A stretch of DNA of 64,000 nucleotides from JALYYC01 sp963795805. Its GTDB lineage: Bacteria; Chloroflexota; Dormibacteria; CF-121. Shown piece after piece: positions 16,004 to 28,701 of the stretch. The stretch's first letter is position 1; the number at the start of each line of letters is the position of its first letter. The DNA lies in the NCBI GenBank assembly GCA_963795805.1, contig CAWCIV010000002.1:1-64000 (forward strand), written 5' to 3'. The position numbers were made by a program, and so were the translations under genes. The notes under the pieces are model-generated. The model worked only from the letters and a program-made list of their open reading frames with translations, was not told the DNA's origin and searched no databases.

Positions 16004-16533
16004 CAGGTGAGCACCTCCGGGACCGCGACCGCCGGTTTCAATCGTTGGGCGGCGCGGTGGATGCGCGACTTCGCCGCCGTTTCCGAGATGCCGATCACCG
16101 AAGCGACCTCTTCAAGTGGCAGGTCCATGTAATAGCGAAGGTACAGGGCCAGGCGGTCGTCCGGTTCGAGCGCGCGCAGCGCCTGTTGCAGGTCGGTCCG
16201 CTCCACTGCCTCCTCCTCCGGTCCGCTCGCCGTGCGGCGCGGCTCGGCCAGCTTGACAACCGACCACCAGCGGCCGCGGCGGACGCTGCGGCACTGGTTC
16301 GCCACGATGCTGAGAAACCAGGAGCGAACCACGCCGCCATCCTTCAATTGCTGCAGGTTACGCCAGGCTTTGATGGTGGCCTCCTGGACCGCGTCCTCCG
16401 CATCCGCCTTGCTGCCGAGCATGCTGGCCGCCAGCCGGAAGCCCGGCTCGACCAGCGGCCCGATCAACGCATCGAAGGCGACCGCATCGCCGGCGATCGC
16501 CTCCTTGAGCAGGCGTGACTGGTCGGGAGACAT
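16003..16533 (-). CDS. ECF-type RNA polymerase sigma factor
   Basis: 176 residues. Region 2 reads ADAEDAVQEATIKAWRNL, and region 4 reads ALRALEPDDRLALYLRYYMDLPLEEVASVIG then SETAAKSRIHRA, a helix-turn-helix for the -35 element. It has no C-terminal extension. It is co-transcribed with the membrane protein downstream, which probably controls it. The target regulon is not visible; the secreted and envelope genes nearby are natural candidates but nothing in the sequence links them. Confidence 0.92.
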   Translation of the reverse strand: MSPDQSRLLKEAIAGDAVAFDALIGPLVEPGFRLAASMLGSKADAEDAVQEATIKAWRNLQQLKDGGVVRSWFLSIVANQCRSVRRGRWWSVVKLAEPRRTASGPEEEAVERTDLQQALRALEPDDRLALYLRYYMDLPLEEVASVIGISETAAKSRIHRAAQRLKPAVAVPEVLT

Positions 16534-16563
16534 CGACCTCCAATCTAACGAGTCGAACCGTCG

Positions 16564-17631
16564 TCACGCGACCGCGGCTCGGCGTCCGGCAACGCGCTCC
16601 GCGAGGTGATAGGCGGCCGCCAATGGGCGATGCACCGGGACGTCCCAGGCGCCAGCGAAGCGGACCGGCGTCCCACCAAGCATCGCCTTGAAGTGCGCGT
16701 AACCCCAACCGGCATCGCCGGGTTGCGGATCGAGCGGGATGCCCCAGAGGTCGTAGCTCACGCACCCGTCCGCCTGGGCGTCACGGATGGCGCGTTGCTG
16801 AATCAGGTACGGGGCCTTCAGCCGCCGCCCCTCGTCGCTGCTGCCGCTGAACAGATAGGTGAGCCGGGTGCCGTAGGTCATCATCACGCTCCCGGCGATG
16901 GTGACGCCATTGTGGGTCGCGAGGTAGACGCGAGCCTGCCCGCGCCGCGTGAAGGCGGCGAAGAGCTCGCGGTAGTACGGCAGCGGCCGGACGATGAATT
17001 CCTGGCGAGCGGCGGTGGACGCGAGGAGCCCGTAGAAGCGATCGAGCGCCTCGGTGCTGGTGCTGGACTCGACGAGGACGCCGGCTTTCTCGGCGGTGCG
17101 CATGTTGCGGCGGGAGGAGGCGCTCATCCGCTCGAAGACCGCCTCGCCCCCGCGCAGGTCGACGATGGCGGTCGCCTGGTGCTGGATCGCCCGGCTCGGC
17201 CTGGCGCCGGTCGCCGCAAAGGCGCGGGCGCCGGCCTCGGGCCATTCCGGATCGACCTTCAGGACAGTGCCGCCCTGCGCCGCCAGCTCGCGCCGGAGCG
17301 CGGCCCACAGGTACGGCCATTCGTCGAGCTGGTTATCGAGGACCGGCCCGCGCGGGGCGTAGTGGAGGGCAAAGCCGCCCGGAAGGGATTTGCGGAGGAC
17401 GGAGACGGCGCCCCGAACCCGGCCCGCTCGGATCCAGAGATAGCGGGTCGGCTCCCAGCCATAGCCGGCCTTCAACTCGCCCCAGGCCCAGGACTGCAGG
17501 ATCGAGCCGTCCGCTGCCTGGGACACGAACCGGTCCCAGCCGTGGGGGTCGGTGGTGGCGACCAGCGTGCCTTCGCCGATGTCGTCGATCAGGGCCAGCT
17601 GACGGGTGAGACGGGTTCGGGGAAAGAGCAT
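16564..17631 (-). CDS. FemAB/FemX-like peptidoglycan interpeptide ligase
   Basis: 355 residues with a duplicated GNAT-like build. The N-terminal half has SILQSWAWGELKAGYGWEP (a hallmark of the family) and FALHYAPRGPVL. The C-terminal half has SASSRRNMRTAEKAGV, a loop YLATHNGVTIAGSVMMTYG and the end YDLWGIPLDPQPGD. These enzymes use aminoacyl-tRNA to add bridge amino acids to lipid-linked muropeptides at the inner membrane face. Gram-positive lineages use them most. Start is near ATG/TTG 17631. A sigma-factor gene follows 30 bases downstream on the same strand. Confidence 0.87.
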   Translation of the reverse strand: MLFPRTRLTRQLALIDDIGEGTLVATTDPHGWDRFVSQAADGSILQSWAWGELKAGYGWEPTRYLWIRAGRVRGAVSVLRKSLPGGFALHYAPRGPVLDNQLDEWPYLWAALRRELAAQGGTVLKVDPEWPEAGARAFAATGARPSRAIQHQATAIVDLRGGEAVFERMSASSRRNMRTAEKAGVLVESSTSTEALDRFYGLLASTAARQEFIVRPLPYYRELFAAFTRRGQARVYLATHNGVTIAGSVMMTYGTRLTYLFSGSSDEGRRLKAPYLIQQRAIRDAQADGCVSYDLWGIPLDPQPGDAGWGYAHFKAMLGGTPVRFAGAWDVPVHRPLAAAYHLAERVAGRRAAVA

Positions 17632-17678
17632 AGCTACCCATCAGACGCACGGAACCCGGGTTGCGGCGCAGCCGGCAG

Positions 17679-17713
17679 AAAAAAGGCGGTGCAGGCGGGG
17701 AAACCTGCACCGC
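17679..17713 (-). terminator. Rho-independent terminator of the C39-like gene
   Basis: On the minus strand, GCGGTGCAGG pairs with CCTGCACCGC around an 8-base loop, followed directly by CCTTTTTT. It lies 16 bases after the stop of the C39-like gene. Confidence 0.88.
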
Positions 17714-17728
17714 TCGGAGGAACCGGTC

Positions 17729-18645
17729 TCAGTTGTAGAAGACGACCGCCATGTTGTTGAAGTCGGCCCAGACGGTCTCGAAGAGCGCCTTGCTGATCCA
17801 GTACTGCGTGCCGTGGAGCGGATCGTTGACGCGGACCTGCGTGTCGGAGACGCCGCTCAGCGTCACCGCATGCTCGACGAGTGAGTAGCGAACCTTCCGG
17901 CCATCGAAGGCCGTCCAGGTGCCCAGCTGGGGCCGAAGCCAGTTGGTCTCAACCCATGCCTCGACGGGATGGCCGTTCTTGAGCTCGCGGTAGATGGTCG
18001 CGGCCGACAGCCCCTCGCCGCCGTAGCTGTTCGGCAGGCCGTGGCTGCGGGCGATCGACAGGATGACCGGGTAGTAGATGCCGAACCCGGTGGGAATCCG
18101 GTCGCTGCCGTTCACGTTGCCGACGAAGTTGGTGTACGGGTCGCCCCAGCGCAGGACGGTGTGGTTCGGGCCCATCACCGGCGCCCGGAGGTCAGGGTTC
18201 TCGAGCGCGAAGAGTGAATCCTGCGAGTACCAGTGGCCGTAGGCGGCGAGGCCCATGGCCAGCGCGCCGGTTTCACAGTCGAGCACCATCGTCTGGGCGA
18301 TCACCGGCACCGATACGGTGAAGACGGTTTGCGGTGGAGGCGTTGGCCGAACGGTTGGCGCCACGGTTGGCGGCGACGGTCGGGTGCCGCCGTCGGCGCG
18401 GCCGTCGGGGCCGGGGTCGGCTCATCCGATGGACCGGTTGACGGCAACACGCTCGAGTCGAGGCTGGGGGTCGGGGTCGGCAGGCTGGCCTGGCTCGGCA
18501 ACGCCGCGGCGGCTCCCGAGGTCCCGGGCAGATCGATCCAGGTCCTCAGGTTGAGGGCCATGACGCCGGAGACGATCAGGGCGGCGGACAGTGCCAGCAG
18601 GCGACGGGTCGAATGATTCCGGCGGGTCGGGTTCGTAGCAGCCAT
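17729..18645 (-). CDS. Secreted C39-like (papain-fold) protein with one frameshift
   Basis: The N-terminal part (start 18645, after GAGAGGAA) has a membrane anchor (LLALSAALIVSGVMAL) and a Pro/Thr-rich linker. After a one-base frame change near 18375-18385 comes a C39_2-like domain: VPVIAQTMVLDCETGALAMGL (Cys nucleophile), GGEGLSAATIYRELKNGHPVEAW and the histidine region YSLVEHAVTLSGVSD, then VRVNDPLHG. Proteins of this type are extracytoplasmic cysteine-peptidase-like enzymes. The shift is in a low-complexity Pro-rich linker, so it could be a sequence error; without it the gene is complete at about 305 residues. Confidence 0.75.
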
Positions 18646-18718
18646 TTCGCGTTCCTCTCTTCTGCGCGGGTTGATGAATTCCGCCCATAAGACGCAGGAA
18701 AACGCGGTTGGGGCGCAG

Positions 18719-20389
18719 CTAGTTGGTAGCCGAGGCGGGCCAGCGAGTGCGGTCGCCGGCGTAGTGCGCGCCAAACTCAGCCGGCACCGCCGAGGCCGGA
18801 ACCTGCCACTGCAGCCGTCCGGCGGCATCGGTCACCGCGTGCTCGACGACGACCGCCGGCGCAAACCGCCACAGCAGCCGTGAGACCTCCGTCTGGCTGA
18901 GGAAGATCAGGGTGAAGTAGCCGCGCGAGACCGGCGTGATCCGGGCGTCGAACCGGACGGTGTAGGCGGCGCCCGGCGTGACCGGGAACGGCTCCGAATT
19001 GAGGGCGAGGAACTCCGGTGCGGCATCCGTGATGTGCAACATCTGGCCCGTTCCGCGATCGCTCGGCTCGATCCGCACCAGGTCGGGGTTGGGGGTGGCG
19101 CCCCAGTTCGACATGCCGGCGGCAAAATCGGGGTTCTGAACCCGCTGGTTCGCCGGGCCGCCTTCCTGGAACGAGGCGTGGTAAAGGAACAGCTCAGCCG
19201 CACCCGGATCGGTGCCCTCGCCGGCCACCCGCACGCCGACCAACGCGCGCGAAATCCCGGCCGGCACCGTGCCGGTCGCGCCGTAGCTGGTATAGGTCCC
19301 GGGCGCGTTCAGCGAGCGGACCGTCAGGTCCACCGGGGCCCCGGCGATGGGAGCGCCGGCCGCGTCGATGAGCCTGCCGCCAACCAGTTCGCCGCCATTC
19401 GTCGCGGGCGTGGGCTGGGTGAGGGTGAGCACCGAGCGTGTGCCGGTTGACCGGTTGATCAGGGCGGTAAACGTGGTTGGGTCGCTCTCGGGGAGCAGGC
19501 GCGGCGTTCGCGTGCCCGCCGACTGGAAAATCGTGCTCGCAGGTCTGACACCGGACGCCGCAATCGCGGCCATTCGGTCCGCGGCGGTCGCGCTCCAGAT
19601 CGCATCGGTCGCGTCATCCGGATTGCCCCGCTCGACGAGCCCGAGGGCGGTGCCGTTTTGCTGTCCGGATTGCTGGAGCGGGACGACCTGCGAGGTCCAA
19701 CCGGCCAGTGACCAGTCGATGTCGAGGTGCAGGAAGGCCAGCGGCGAGCCGGTCACGGTCGCGTAGGCCGGCATCCAGGCCGCGTAGGCGGACATGTCGG
19801 CCGCCTGCGACAGCGGCTCGGCATCGCCAATCGCGACCTGCGGCACCAGCGCGCGCACGCTCGCTGTCCAGGCGGCCACATTGGTGGCGATCTCCATCGA
19901 GCTGAGGTGGCAGGCGCTTCCTGCTGCGGCAGGCTGATCCATGACCACGAAGCGAACCGGCATTCCCGCCGACTTCATCCGACGGAGAAGGTCCGGGGCG
20001 GCACTCGCGTCCACATGGCCGGCAACCTGGCCGCAGCCCATGACCGGCGTCAGGGCCGGCACCAGCAGGGCAACCGGCAGACCAGTCCGGTTCAGACCGG
20101 TGCCAAGGGTTGCAAGGTCAGCTCCGCTCATGGCCGAGACCGATGAGGCGGAGAGCTGGAAGACGGCCGTCGTGGCGGCCGCCCGCGTCCAGAGCGCGTT
20201 CGATTCAGCCAGGGCCAGCAGGTCGTGTGGGTCGGCCGGCGTCGGGGCAAACCAGATGCCGGCGCCCGATGCCGGGACGGACGGGCGCGGCTTCCCGGTG
20301 GCCGTACTGGGGGCGGCGGCGGTTGGCCCGCAGGCACCCAGGAGCACGGCCAGCGTTGCACCTGCGAACGGCAGCCAGCGGTTCCTCAC
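18719..20389 (-). CDS. Large lipoprotein, unknown function
   Basis: 556 residues from GTG 20389, preceded by GGAAGG. This start puts the lipobox LLGAC right after a short hydrophobic stretch (cysteine at residue 20) and removes a nonsense Arg-rich extension that would overlap the TPR gene. Residues 40-330 look like an alpha/beta barrel (FVVMDQPAA, LHLDIDWSLAGW), perhaps a glycoside-hydrolase-like fold without a motif I can name. The last 200 residues resemble a carbohydrate-binding jelly roll (NPDFAAGMSNWGATPN, YTVRFDARI). It is probably surface-exposed. It begins 80 bases after the TPR gene on the same strand. Confidence 0.65.
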   Translation of the reverse strand: MRNRWLPFAGATLAVLLGACGPTAAAPSTATGKPRPSVPASGAGIWFAPTPADPHDLLALAESNALWTRAAATTAVFQLSASSVSAMSGADLATLGTGLNRTGLPVALLVPALTPVMGCGQVAGHVDASAAPDLLRRMKSAGMPVRFVVMDQPAAAGSACHLSSMEIATNVAAWTASVRALVPQVAIGDAEPLSQAADMSAYAAWMPAYATVTGSPLAFLHLDIDWSLAGWTSQVVPLQQSGQQNGTALGLVERGNPDDATDAIWSATAADRMAAIAASGVRPASTIFQSAGTRTPRLLPESDPTTFTALINRSTGTRSVLTLTQPTPATNGGELVGGRLIDAAGAPIAGAPVDLTVRSLNAPGTYTSYGATGTVPAGISRALVGVRVAGEGTDPGAAELFLYHASFQEGGPANQRVQNPDFAAGMSNWGATPNPDLVRIEPSDRGTGQMLHITDAAPEFLALNSEPFPVTPGAAYTVRFDARITPVSRGYFTLIFLSQTEVSRLLWRFAPAVVVEHAVTDAAGRLQWQVPASAVPAEFGAHYAGDRTRWPASATN

Positions 20390-20468
20390 CCTTCCGACGC
20401 AACGGGCGATTCGGCGCCCCCTTGCCGGATGTCGTACACGGACTGACGGTCCCGCTGTCGCGGTTCGG

Positions 20469-21407
20469 TTACGGCGTGCTGAGGACCGTCCAGCCCCGCG
20501 AGCCCGCGTAGATGAGCGCCGCGATGGCGAGGCCAAGAACCAGCAGCGCGAGCAGCACCCACTTCAACGGCCGTCCCCACCTGGCCCACTCACGGTCGTA
20601 GTAGAGTCGCGCCCCGGGGCGCAATTGGCTGCGACGCCGCGCGCTGCTGATGAACTGGATCGTCAGCCGGATCACGATCAATGGGATCGCCCACGGGATC
20701 AGGACCATGCGAACGACATCGAGGAGCAGACTCGTTCCGCTCACCGGCCGCACCAGCCGGACGATGTTGGCTTTGGCGACCGGGTCGTCCGGGTTCAGCT
20801 GGGCGGCGCGCTGGTAGATCTCGAGCGCCTCCTTCTTCTTTTTCTGGCCCTGCAGCGCGACGCCGAGATTGTTGAGCGCGCCGTGGTGAGATGGATCCAG
20901 CTGCAGGGCGCGGCGGCACGCGGCCTCTGCCTCCTTCCACTTCTTCCGACGGAGCGCGACCAGACCCATCAACACGTGCGCCGGCGCCCAGCCCGGCGCA
21001 GTCGCGACCAGCAGTGCGGCGGTGCGGGCGGCGTCGGCATGCTTCTTCATGTCGAGCTGCGCACCGCCCAGGGTGTAGAGGGCCTGGGGAAGCTGCGGAG
21101 CCAGGTGGACCGCCGTCTCGGCCGCGCGGAGGGCCTCCGTATGGCGACCGAGCCGATCGAGGATGAGGCTCCGGAGTCGATGCGCGTGCTCACTCTGCGG
21201 ATCGAGCGCCGCGGCCGCGTCGGCTTCCCGGAGCGCCTCGAGCGGCGAGTCGAGATTGAGTAGGGCCAGCGCCAGCTCGCAGCGCGGCCTGGGGTCCTGC
21301 GGTCGCACGGCGATCGCATGACTGAGAGCGGCGATGGCTTCCCGGTAGCGGCCGATGTTGTTCAGTTGCCGGCCCCTGGCGAGTGCCATCTCGCCCTCGT
21401 CGTTCAC
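20469..21407 (-). CDS. TPR protein with C-terminal membrane segments
   Basis: 312 residues. About five tetratricopeptide repeats fill residues 1-200 (ARGRQLNNIGRYREAIAALS, GALNNLGVALQGQKKKKEAL). Two hydrophobic segments follow at about 222-248 and 283-305, with a basic loop between them. It is likely a membrane-bound scaffold with TPRs in the cytoplasm. The start overlaps the stop of the AAA+ ATPase gene (ATGA), so they are probably translated together and may interact. Confidence 0.8.
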   Translation of the reverse strand: MNDEGEMALARGRQLNNIGRYREAIAALSHAIAVRPQDPRPRCELALALLNLDSPLEALREADAAAALDPQSEHAHRLRSLILDRLGRHTEALRAAETAVHLAPQLPQALYTLGGAQLDMKKHADAARTAALLVATAPGWAPAHVLMGLVALRRKKWKEAEAACRRALQLDPSHHGALNNLGVALQGQKKKKEALEIYQRAAQLNPDDPVAKANIVRLVRPVSGTSLLLDVVRMVLIPWAIPLIVIRLTIQFISSARRRSQLRPGARLYYDREWARWGRPLKWVLLALLVLGLAIAALIYAGSRGWTVLSTP

Positions 21408-22642
21408 ACGAGCTTATGGGCGCGCATGTACGCGAGGAGATCGTCGTAGAGGCCGGACTCGTTGGCGAAGAGGACGAAGTTGCGGACGGTCTCGAACCAG
21501 GCCGGGGTGCTCGGTCTCAGCTGCTTTTGCGCGCGCTCGAAATCGGTCATGGTGATTGGCCGAACGGCGCCCGCGTTGATCGAGGCTTCCATCGCCAGCT
21601 CGGTCGCAGTCTCGCAGAGATGGGCGAGGTCGGCGCCCGAGAACCCGTCCGTCTTGCGAGCGATGGCCGCCAGGTCGAGCGTCGCGAGCGGCCGCTGCCG
21701 CAGGTGGTAGCGCAGGATTGCCTCACGCGCACCGTGGTCCGGAGGGATCACGAGCGCGAGCCGGTCGAACCGCCCGGGCCGCAGCAGGGCCGAGTCAAGG
21801 TCCCATGGATGGTTGGTGGCCGCCAGCATGAAGACCCCCTCGTTGTGCGAGCTGACGCCGTCCAGCTCGGCGAGCAGTTGGTTGACGACATTGCGCCCGG
21901 CGCTGTGCGTCAACTGGCTGCGCTTGAGGCCGATCGCATCGAGCTCGTCGAAGAAGAGCACGACCGGGGCGTTGCGCCGCGCGAGCTCGAACAGCTCGTG
22001 CAGACGCCGCTCGCTTTCGCCGAGCCACATGCTGAGCACGTCGTTCAGGCCGACCGGGATGAAGCGCGCGCCCATTTCCCCGGCGACCGCTTTCGCCATA
22101 AACGTCTTGCCGCAGCCGGGGGGCCCGTACAGGATCAGCCCACCACGCAGCGATTTGCCGAACGCCTGGCGCAGCTCCGGGTTGCGCATCGGCCCGAGGA
22201 AGGCGACGTTGATCCGCCGCTTGACCTCCTCCATGCCGCCGACATCATTGAGGGTGACCTCGGGGGTCATCACCTCCCACCAGGCCGACGCCTTCTCCCC
22301 TTCCGCGATCCCCTCCACCGGCACCGCCTGGGGGCCGGTCGGCTCCTCCGACCTTGGAGCGTCCTGCGGCGCACCGCCCAGCGCGCTCAGCAGACGGCGG
22401 TACCCGGCGGCCCGCTGCCGGTCGCCTACCGCGTCGGCGGCGGCCGCGCCGCCACGCAGGGCTTCCTGATTGGCCGGGTCATGATCGAGAACCGTCGAGA
22501 AATGCTCCAGCGCCGGACCCTCCGCGCCGGACTGGAGCAGCAACTGCGCCAGGTGCAGCCGGACAGGAATCGAGCCGGGGTCGCGCTCCAGCGCCGCGGT
22601 CAGCGCCGCCAGCAGCGCGGGATCAGGACCGGGCCCAGCCAT
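21404..22642 (-). CDS. AAA+ ATPase with N-terminal helical repeats
   Basis: 412 residues. Residues 1-90 look like TPR-type helices (PGSIPVRLHLAQLLLQSGAE). The AAA+ module has Walker A GPPGCGKT, Walker B VLFFDELDAIG, sensor 1 (FMLAATNHPWDLD), arginine finger region LLRPGRFDR and sensor 2 (GFSGADLAHLCE). It is of the Cdc48/spastin/FtsH type that remodels proteins in a ring. No protease domain or transmembrane segment is attached, so it probably works with its TPR partner downstream. Its start overlaps the stop of the GT2 gene by one base. Confidence 0.88.
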   Translation of the reverse strand: MAGPGPDPALLAALTAALERDPGSIPVRLHLAQLLLQSGAEGPALEHFSTVLDHDPANQEALRGGAAAADAVGDRQRAAGYRRLLSALGGAPQDAPRSEEPTGPQAVPVEGIAEGEKASAWWEVMTPEVTLNDVGGMEEVKRRINVAFLGPMRNPELRQAFGKSLRGGLILYGPPGCGKTFMAKAVAGEMGARFIPVGLNDVLSMWLGESERRLHELFELARRNAPVVLFFDELDAIGLKRSQLTHSAGRNVVNQLLAELDGVSSHNEGVFMLAATNHPWDLDSALLRPGRFDRLALVIPPDHGAREAILRYHLRQRPLATLDLAAIARKTDGFSGADLAHLCETATELAMEASINAGAVRPITMTDFERAQKQLRPSTPAWFETVRNFVLFANESGLYDDLLAYMRAHKLV

Positions 22643-23491
22643 TACGAGATCCGCGGTACCGGCGCTTCGCCGGGCAGCACCGGCAGCTTCGGGGTGCTGG
22701 CCAGCTCCGTCAGCCGCTCGCGGTGATAGTGGTGGTCCTCCGGACCGAAAAGCCGGCGGTCGGATGCCAGCCGGATCCGCCCGAGAGTGACGAGCGCCCG
22801 GACGCCATCCTTCCAGGTCAGCTTCTTGCCCTCTTCGCGGGTGCGCGCGTAATAGTCGATCGGGACCTCGTGGATGCGGTAGCCAAGCCGCAGGATGCGA
22901 CCGGTGATTTCCGGCTCGATGTCAAACCGGTTGCCGGAGAGTCCGAGCCGGCGCATAAGGTCGGTGCGCATCGCCTTGAAGCCGGTCTCCATGTCCTGGA
23001 TGTAGCAGTTGAAGAGGACGTTGGTTGCCAGGGTGACCATCCGGTTGCCCTGGACGAACCAGTACGAGTAGGCGGTCTGCCCGGCGAACCCTCGCACACC
23101 GTAGACGACGTCGGCGCGGCCTTCGAGGATCGGACCGATCAGCTTCGGGTAATCGACCGGATCGTACTCGAGGTCGGCGTCCTGGATGACGACGAGGGGA
23201 GCGGTGATCGCGTCCAGTCCGGAGCGCAGGGCGGCGCCTTTCCCGCGATTTGACCTGGTGGCGGAACACCGTGACGCGCTCATCCTGGGCAAACTGATTG
23301 GCGATCTCGAAGGTGCGATCGGTCGAGCAGTCGTCGACCACGACTACCTGTCGTACGCAGTCCTGGAGGAGGACACGACGAACGATGCGCTCGAGGGTCC
23401 GCTCCTCGTTAAAGGCCGGGACGATGACCCCGAGGGATCGTTCGCCCGGCGCCTGGTCGTTGTTCACCCCTGTCGGTAGTCTAACCGGCAT
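22642..23491 (-). pseudogene. GT2 glycosyltransferase (dolichyl/polyprenyl-phosphate type), one frameshift
   Basis: The N-terminal section from 23491 reads LGVIVPAFNEERTLERIV and VVVVDDCSTDRTFEIA. After one extra base near 23255 the frame continues RGKGAALRSGLDAI, VIQDADLEYDP (DxD) and YGVRGF. The pattern FNCYIQDMETGFKAMR and YARTREEGKKLTW follows. It is a close paralogue of the intact gene at 32077-32901, which fixes the frame. Such enzymes move a sugar from a nucleotide donor to polyprenyl phosphate. The single-base insertion may be an error. Confidence 0.82.
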
Positions 23492-25859
23492 ATGTCGACC
23501 ACACCCGGCGATGTGCGGTCATCGCGCGTCGCCTGGCGGCCGGAACCCGCCACGCTTCTGACGATCCTGACGGCGGTCATCTTCGTCGCCTTGTGGGGAT
23601 CGGTCCTGGTCGGCCACCGGTACTTGCTGGACGGATCGATCCTGTACGCCCTGGCGCCGTGGGCGGGGTCTCCCGGCGCCCACGTCATCGGCAATAGCGC
23701 CGCCAGCGACCCCATCCGCCAGTTTCTGCCATGGACCGAGGTCGTCGGGGCGGCCTTTCGCCAGGGCCATTTGCCGTTGTGGAATCCGTTCGCACTCTCC
23801 GGCAAGCCGCTAATGGCGAACGATCAGTCGTCGCCGTTTTCACCCTTCACGCTGATCGCCCTGCCGTTCTCGTCCACGGCTTACGGCATGAGCCTCGCGA
23901 TGCTGGCGAAGCTGTGGGTGGCGGGCATCGGCATGGCGCTGTACCTCCGCCTGGTCGGGATTCGCTCGCTGGCCGCCACCTTCGGCGGCATCGTCTATGC
24001 GAGCAGTTCCTTCATGGTCGTCTGGCTCGGCTGGCCGCAGAGCTCGGTGGCGGCGCTCGCGCCGTGGGTGTTTGCCGCGCTCGAGTGGTACCTGATGCGC
24101 GGTCACGCACCGGCGCTGGCCGCCCTGGCGGCGATTCTTGGCCTCCAATTTCTCGCCGGCCACGCGGAGGCGTCGCTGGACCTCGGGCTGGCGGTCGCGC
24201 TCTATACGGTCGTCCGACTGTTTGCCCAGGGTCGCGGCCGCTGGCCGCGCCTGGCTGGACTGGCGGCGGCCGCGACCCTCGGCGCGCTGATTGCCGCAAT
24301 CCAGCTGGCGCCATTCCTCAGCGAGCTGCGCCAGGCCAACCTGCTCGCCGACCGGGCCGTGGGAAACCTGGGGTTCGGCCACCTTGCCCTGCGCGACGTC
24401 GGGAGCTGGCTGGTGCCGAATGCCTTCGGTAATCCCGGCATCGATGCGCAGTCGGGATGGTTTCCGAACGATTTCGAGGCGACCGGCTTCGTCGGGGTCG
24501 GCGCGCTCCTGCTCGCGGCGGTCGGCGCCTTGTCCGGCTGGTGGCGCAAGCGCTCGGTGGCAATCGGCCTGGTCCTCGTAACCGCCACCAGCGTTGGCGT
24601 AGCCTACGGTCCGCTCTCCTGGCTCTTCGGCCGCCTTCCTTTCTTCTCGGTCAGCAACAACAACCGGTTCCTGATGACGGCGGTCCTCGGCGCCGCGGCC
24701 CTCGCCGGGCTCGGTCTTGACGCGGTGCTGCATGCGCACCGGCGGCGGGCCCCTCACGCGGTCGGGCAGACACTGGTAGCGGTGGGTTTTCTTGCCCTGG
24801 GGATCGCCGCCGGGCTCGGCGCGGTGTTCGTTCGTCAGGGTGCCGCGGTCGACACGCTGCTGCGGCCGGTAGGCCACGTGATCGGCTTCTGGCTGCTGCT
24901 GGCGATCGTCTGCCTCGTGGCTGGCGCCTGCTTGATCCTTGCGGCATTCGTCGGGGGCATCGCGCGGGTTGCGCCCTTTGGTCTCGTGGCCCTCGCGCTG
25001 GTCGAAGGCGCGCTTTTTGCCGGACCCTTCAACCACCGGGACCTCCCGAGCGATGTCCCGCCGCAGAACGACGCGATCGCCTGGCTACAGCAACATCTGG
25101 GCAGCGGCACGATGGCCGCAACCGGGGAGACGATGGTGCCGGAAACGGCAGCGCTTTATGGACTGCGCGATGTTCGCGCCTACGACACGCTCCGCGATCC
25201 ACGGGCCCGCCGCTTCTGGCAAAGTGCCGACCCGGGCTATGACGACTCGAAGCTCCTGACGCTCCTCAATCGAGCCCTCGCGCGACTGGCTGGCGACGGC
25301 TGGGGTGACCTATCTAATGGTCACCGGAGAAGCCCCGGCGGGACCACGCCCGTCTATCACGGCGACGGGATCACGATCGCGCAAATCCCCGGCGCCAGGC
25401 CGTTCGCCTTTCTCGCGGATCGCGTCGTGACCACCGACGGTCTCTCCGACGCGGCTACCAGGCTGGCCGTCGATCCGCTCGGGCCGGTCGTCATCGAGAC
25501 CCAAACCGGCGGGCCGAGCTTCCGGGCGGCATCCGGCACGGTCGATGTTCAGCGGCGAGACCCCGGCGACGTCGAGCTGGTGGTCACGCTGCCACAGGAC
25601 GGGACGGTTGTGGTGCTGCAGTCCTACACCGATGCCTGGACCGCGACGATTGATGGGCGACCGGCAACCGTCGCAGCGGCCGACGTGCTCTTCCAGGCGG
25701 TTGCGGTTCCCGCCGGACGGCACACTGTCCGCCTTCGCTACCAACCGGCCAGCGTCGCCCTCGGACAGCTCGGCTCAGGCCTGGGGCTGTTGGGTCTCGC
25801 GGCACTGCTGCTTGCTCGAAAACGGCAGCGCCGCGATCCGACCGACAAACGGGATACGC

Positions 25860-28555
<2,696 letters not shown>

Positions 28556-28701
28556 GAGATCCCTCCTGAGAGCTGCGGACAGGTAACCCGTAGGATAGCA
28601 AGCCCAGCCGGGCGTTCCGTCGAACCGGGCCCGAGATTGCCAAGCTTGGGGGCTCGCGGTACGCTTGTCTCCGTGGGCAGCCCAGCGGCGAGGATTCCCG
28701 G

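Noticed and set aside
14366..16132. 588-codon plus-strand ORF running through the repeat array and anti-sigma gene
   Set aside because: Open only because the repeats lack stops in that frame; the rest is antisense shadow.
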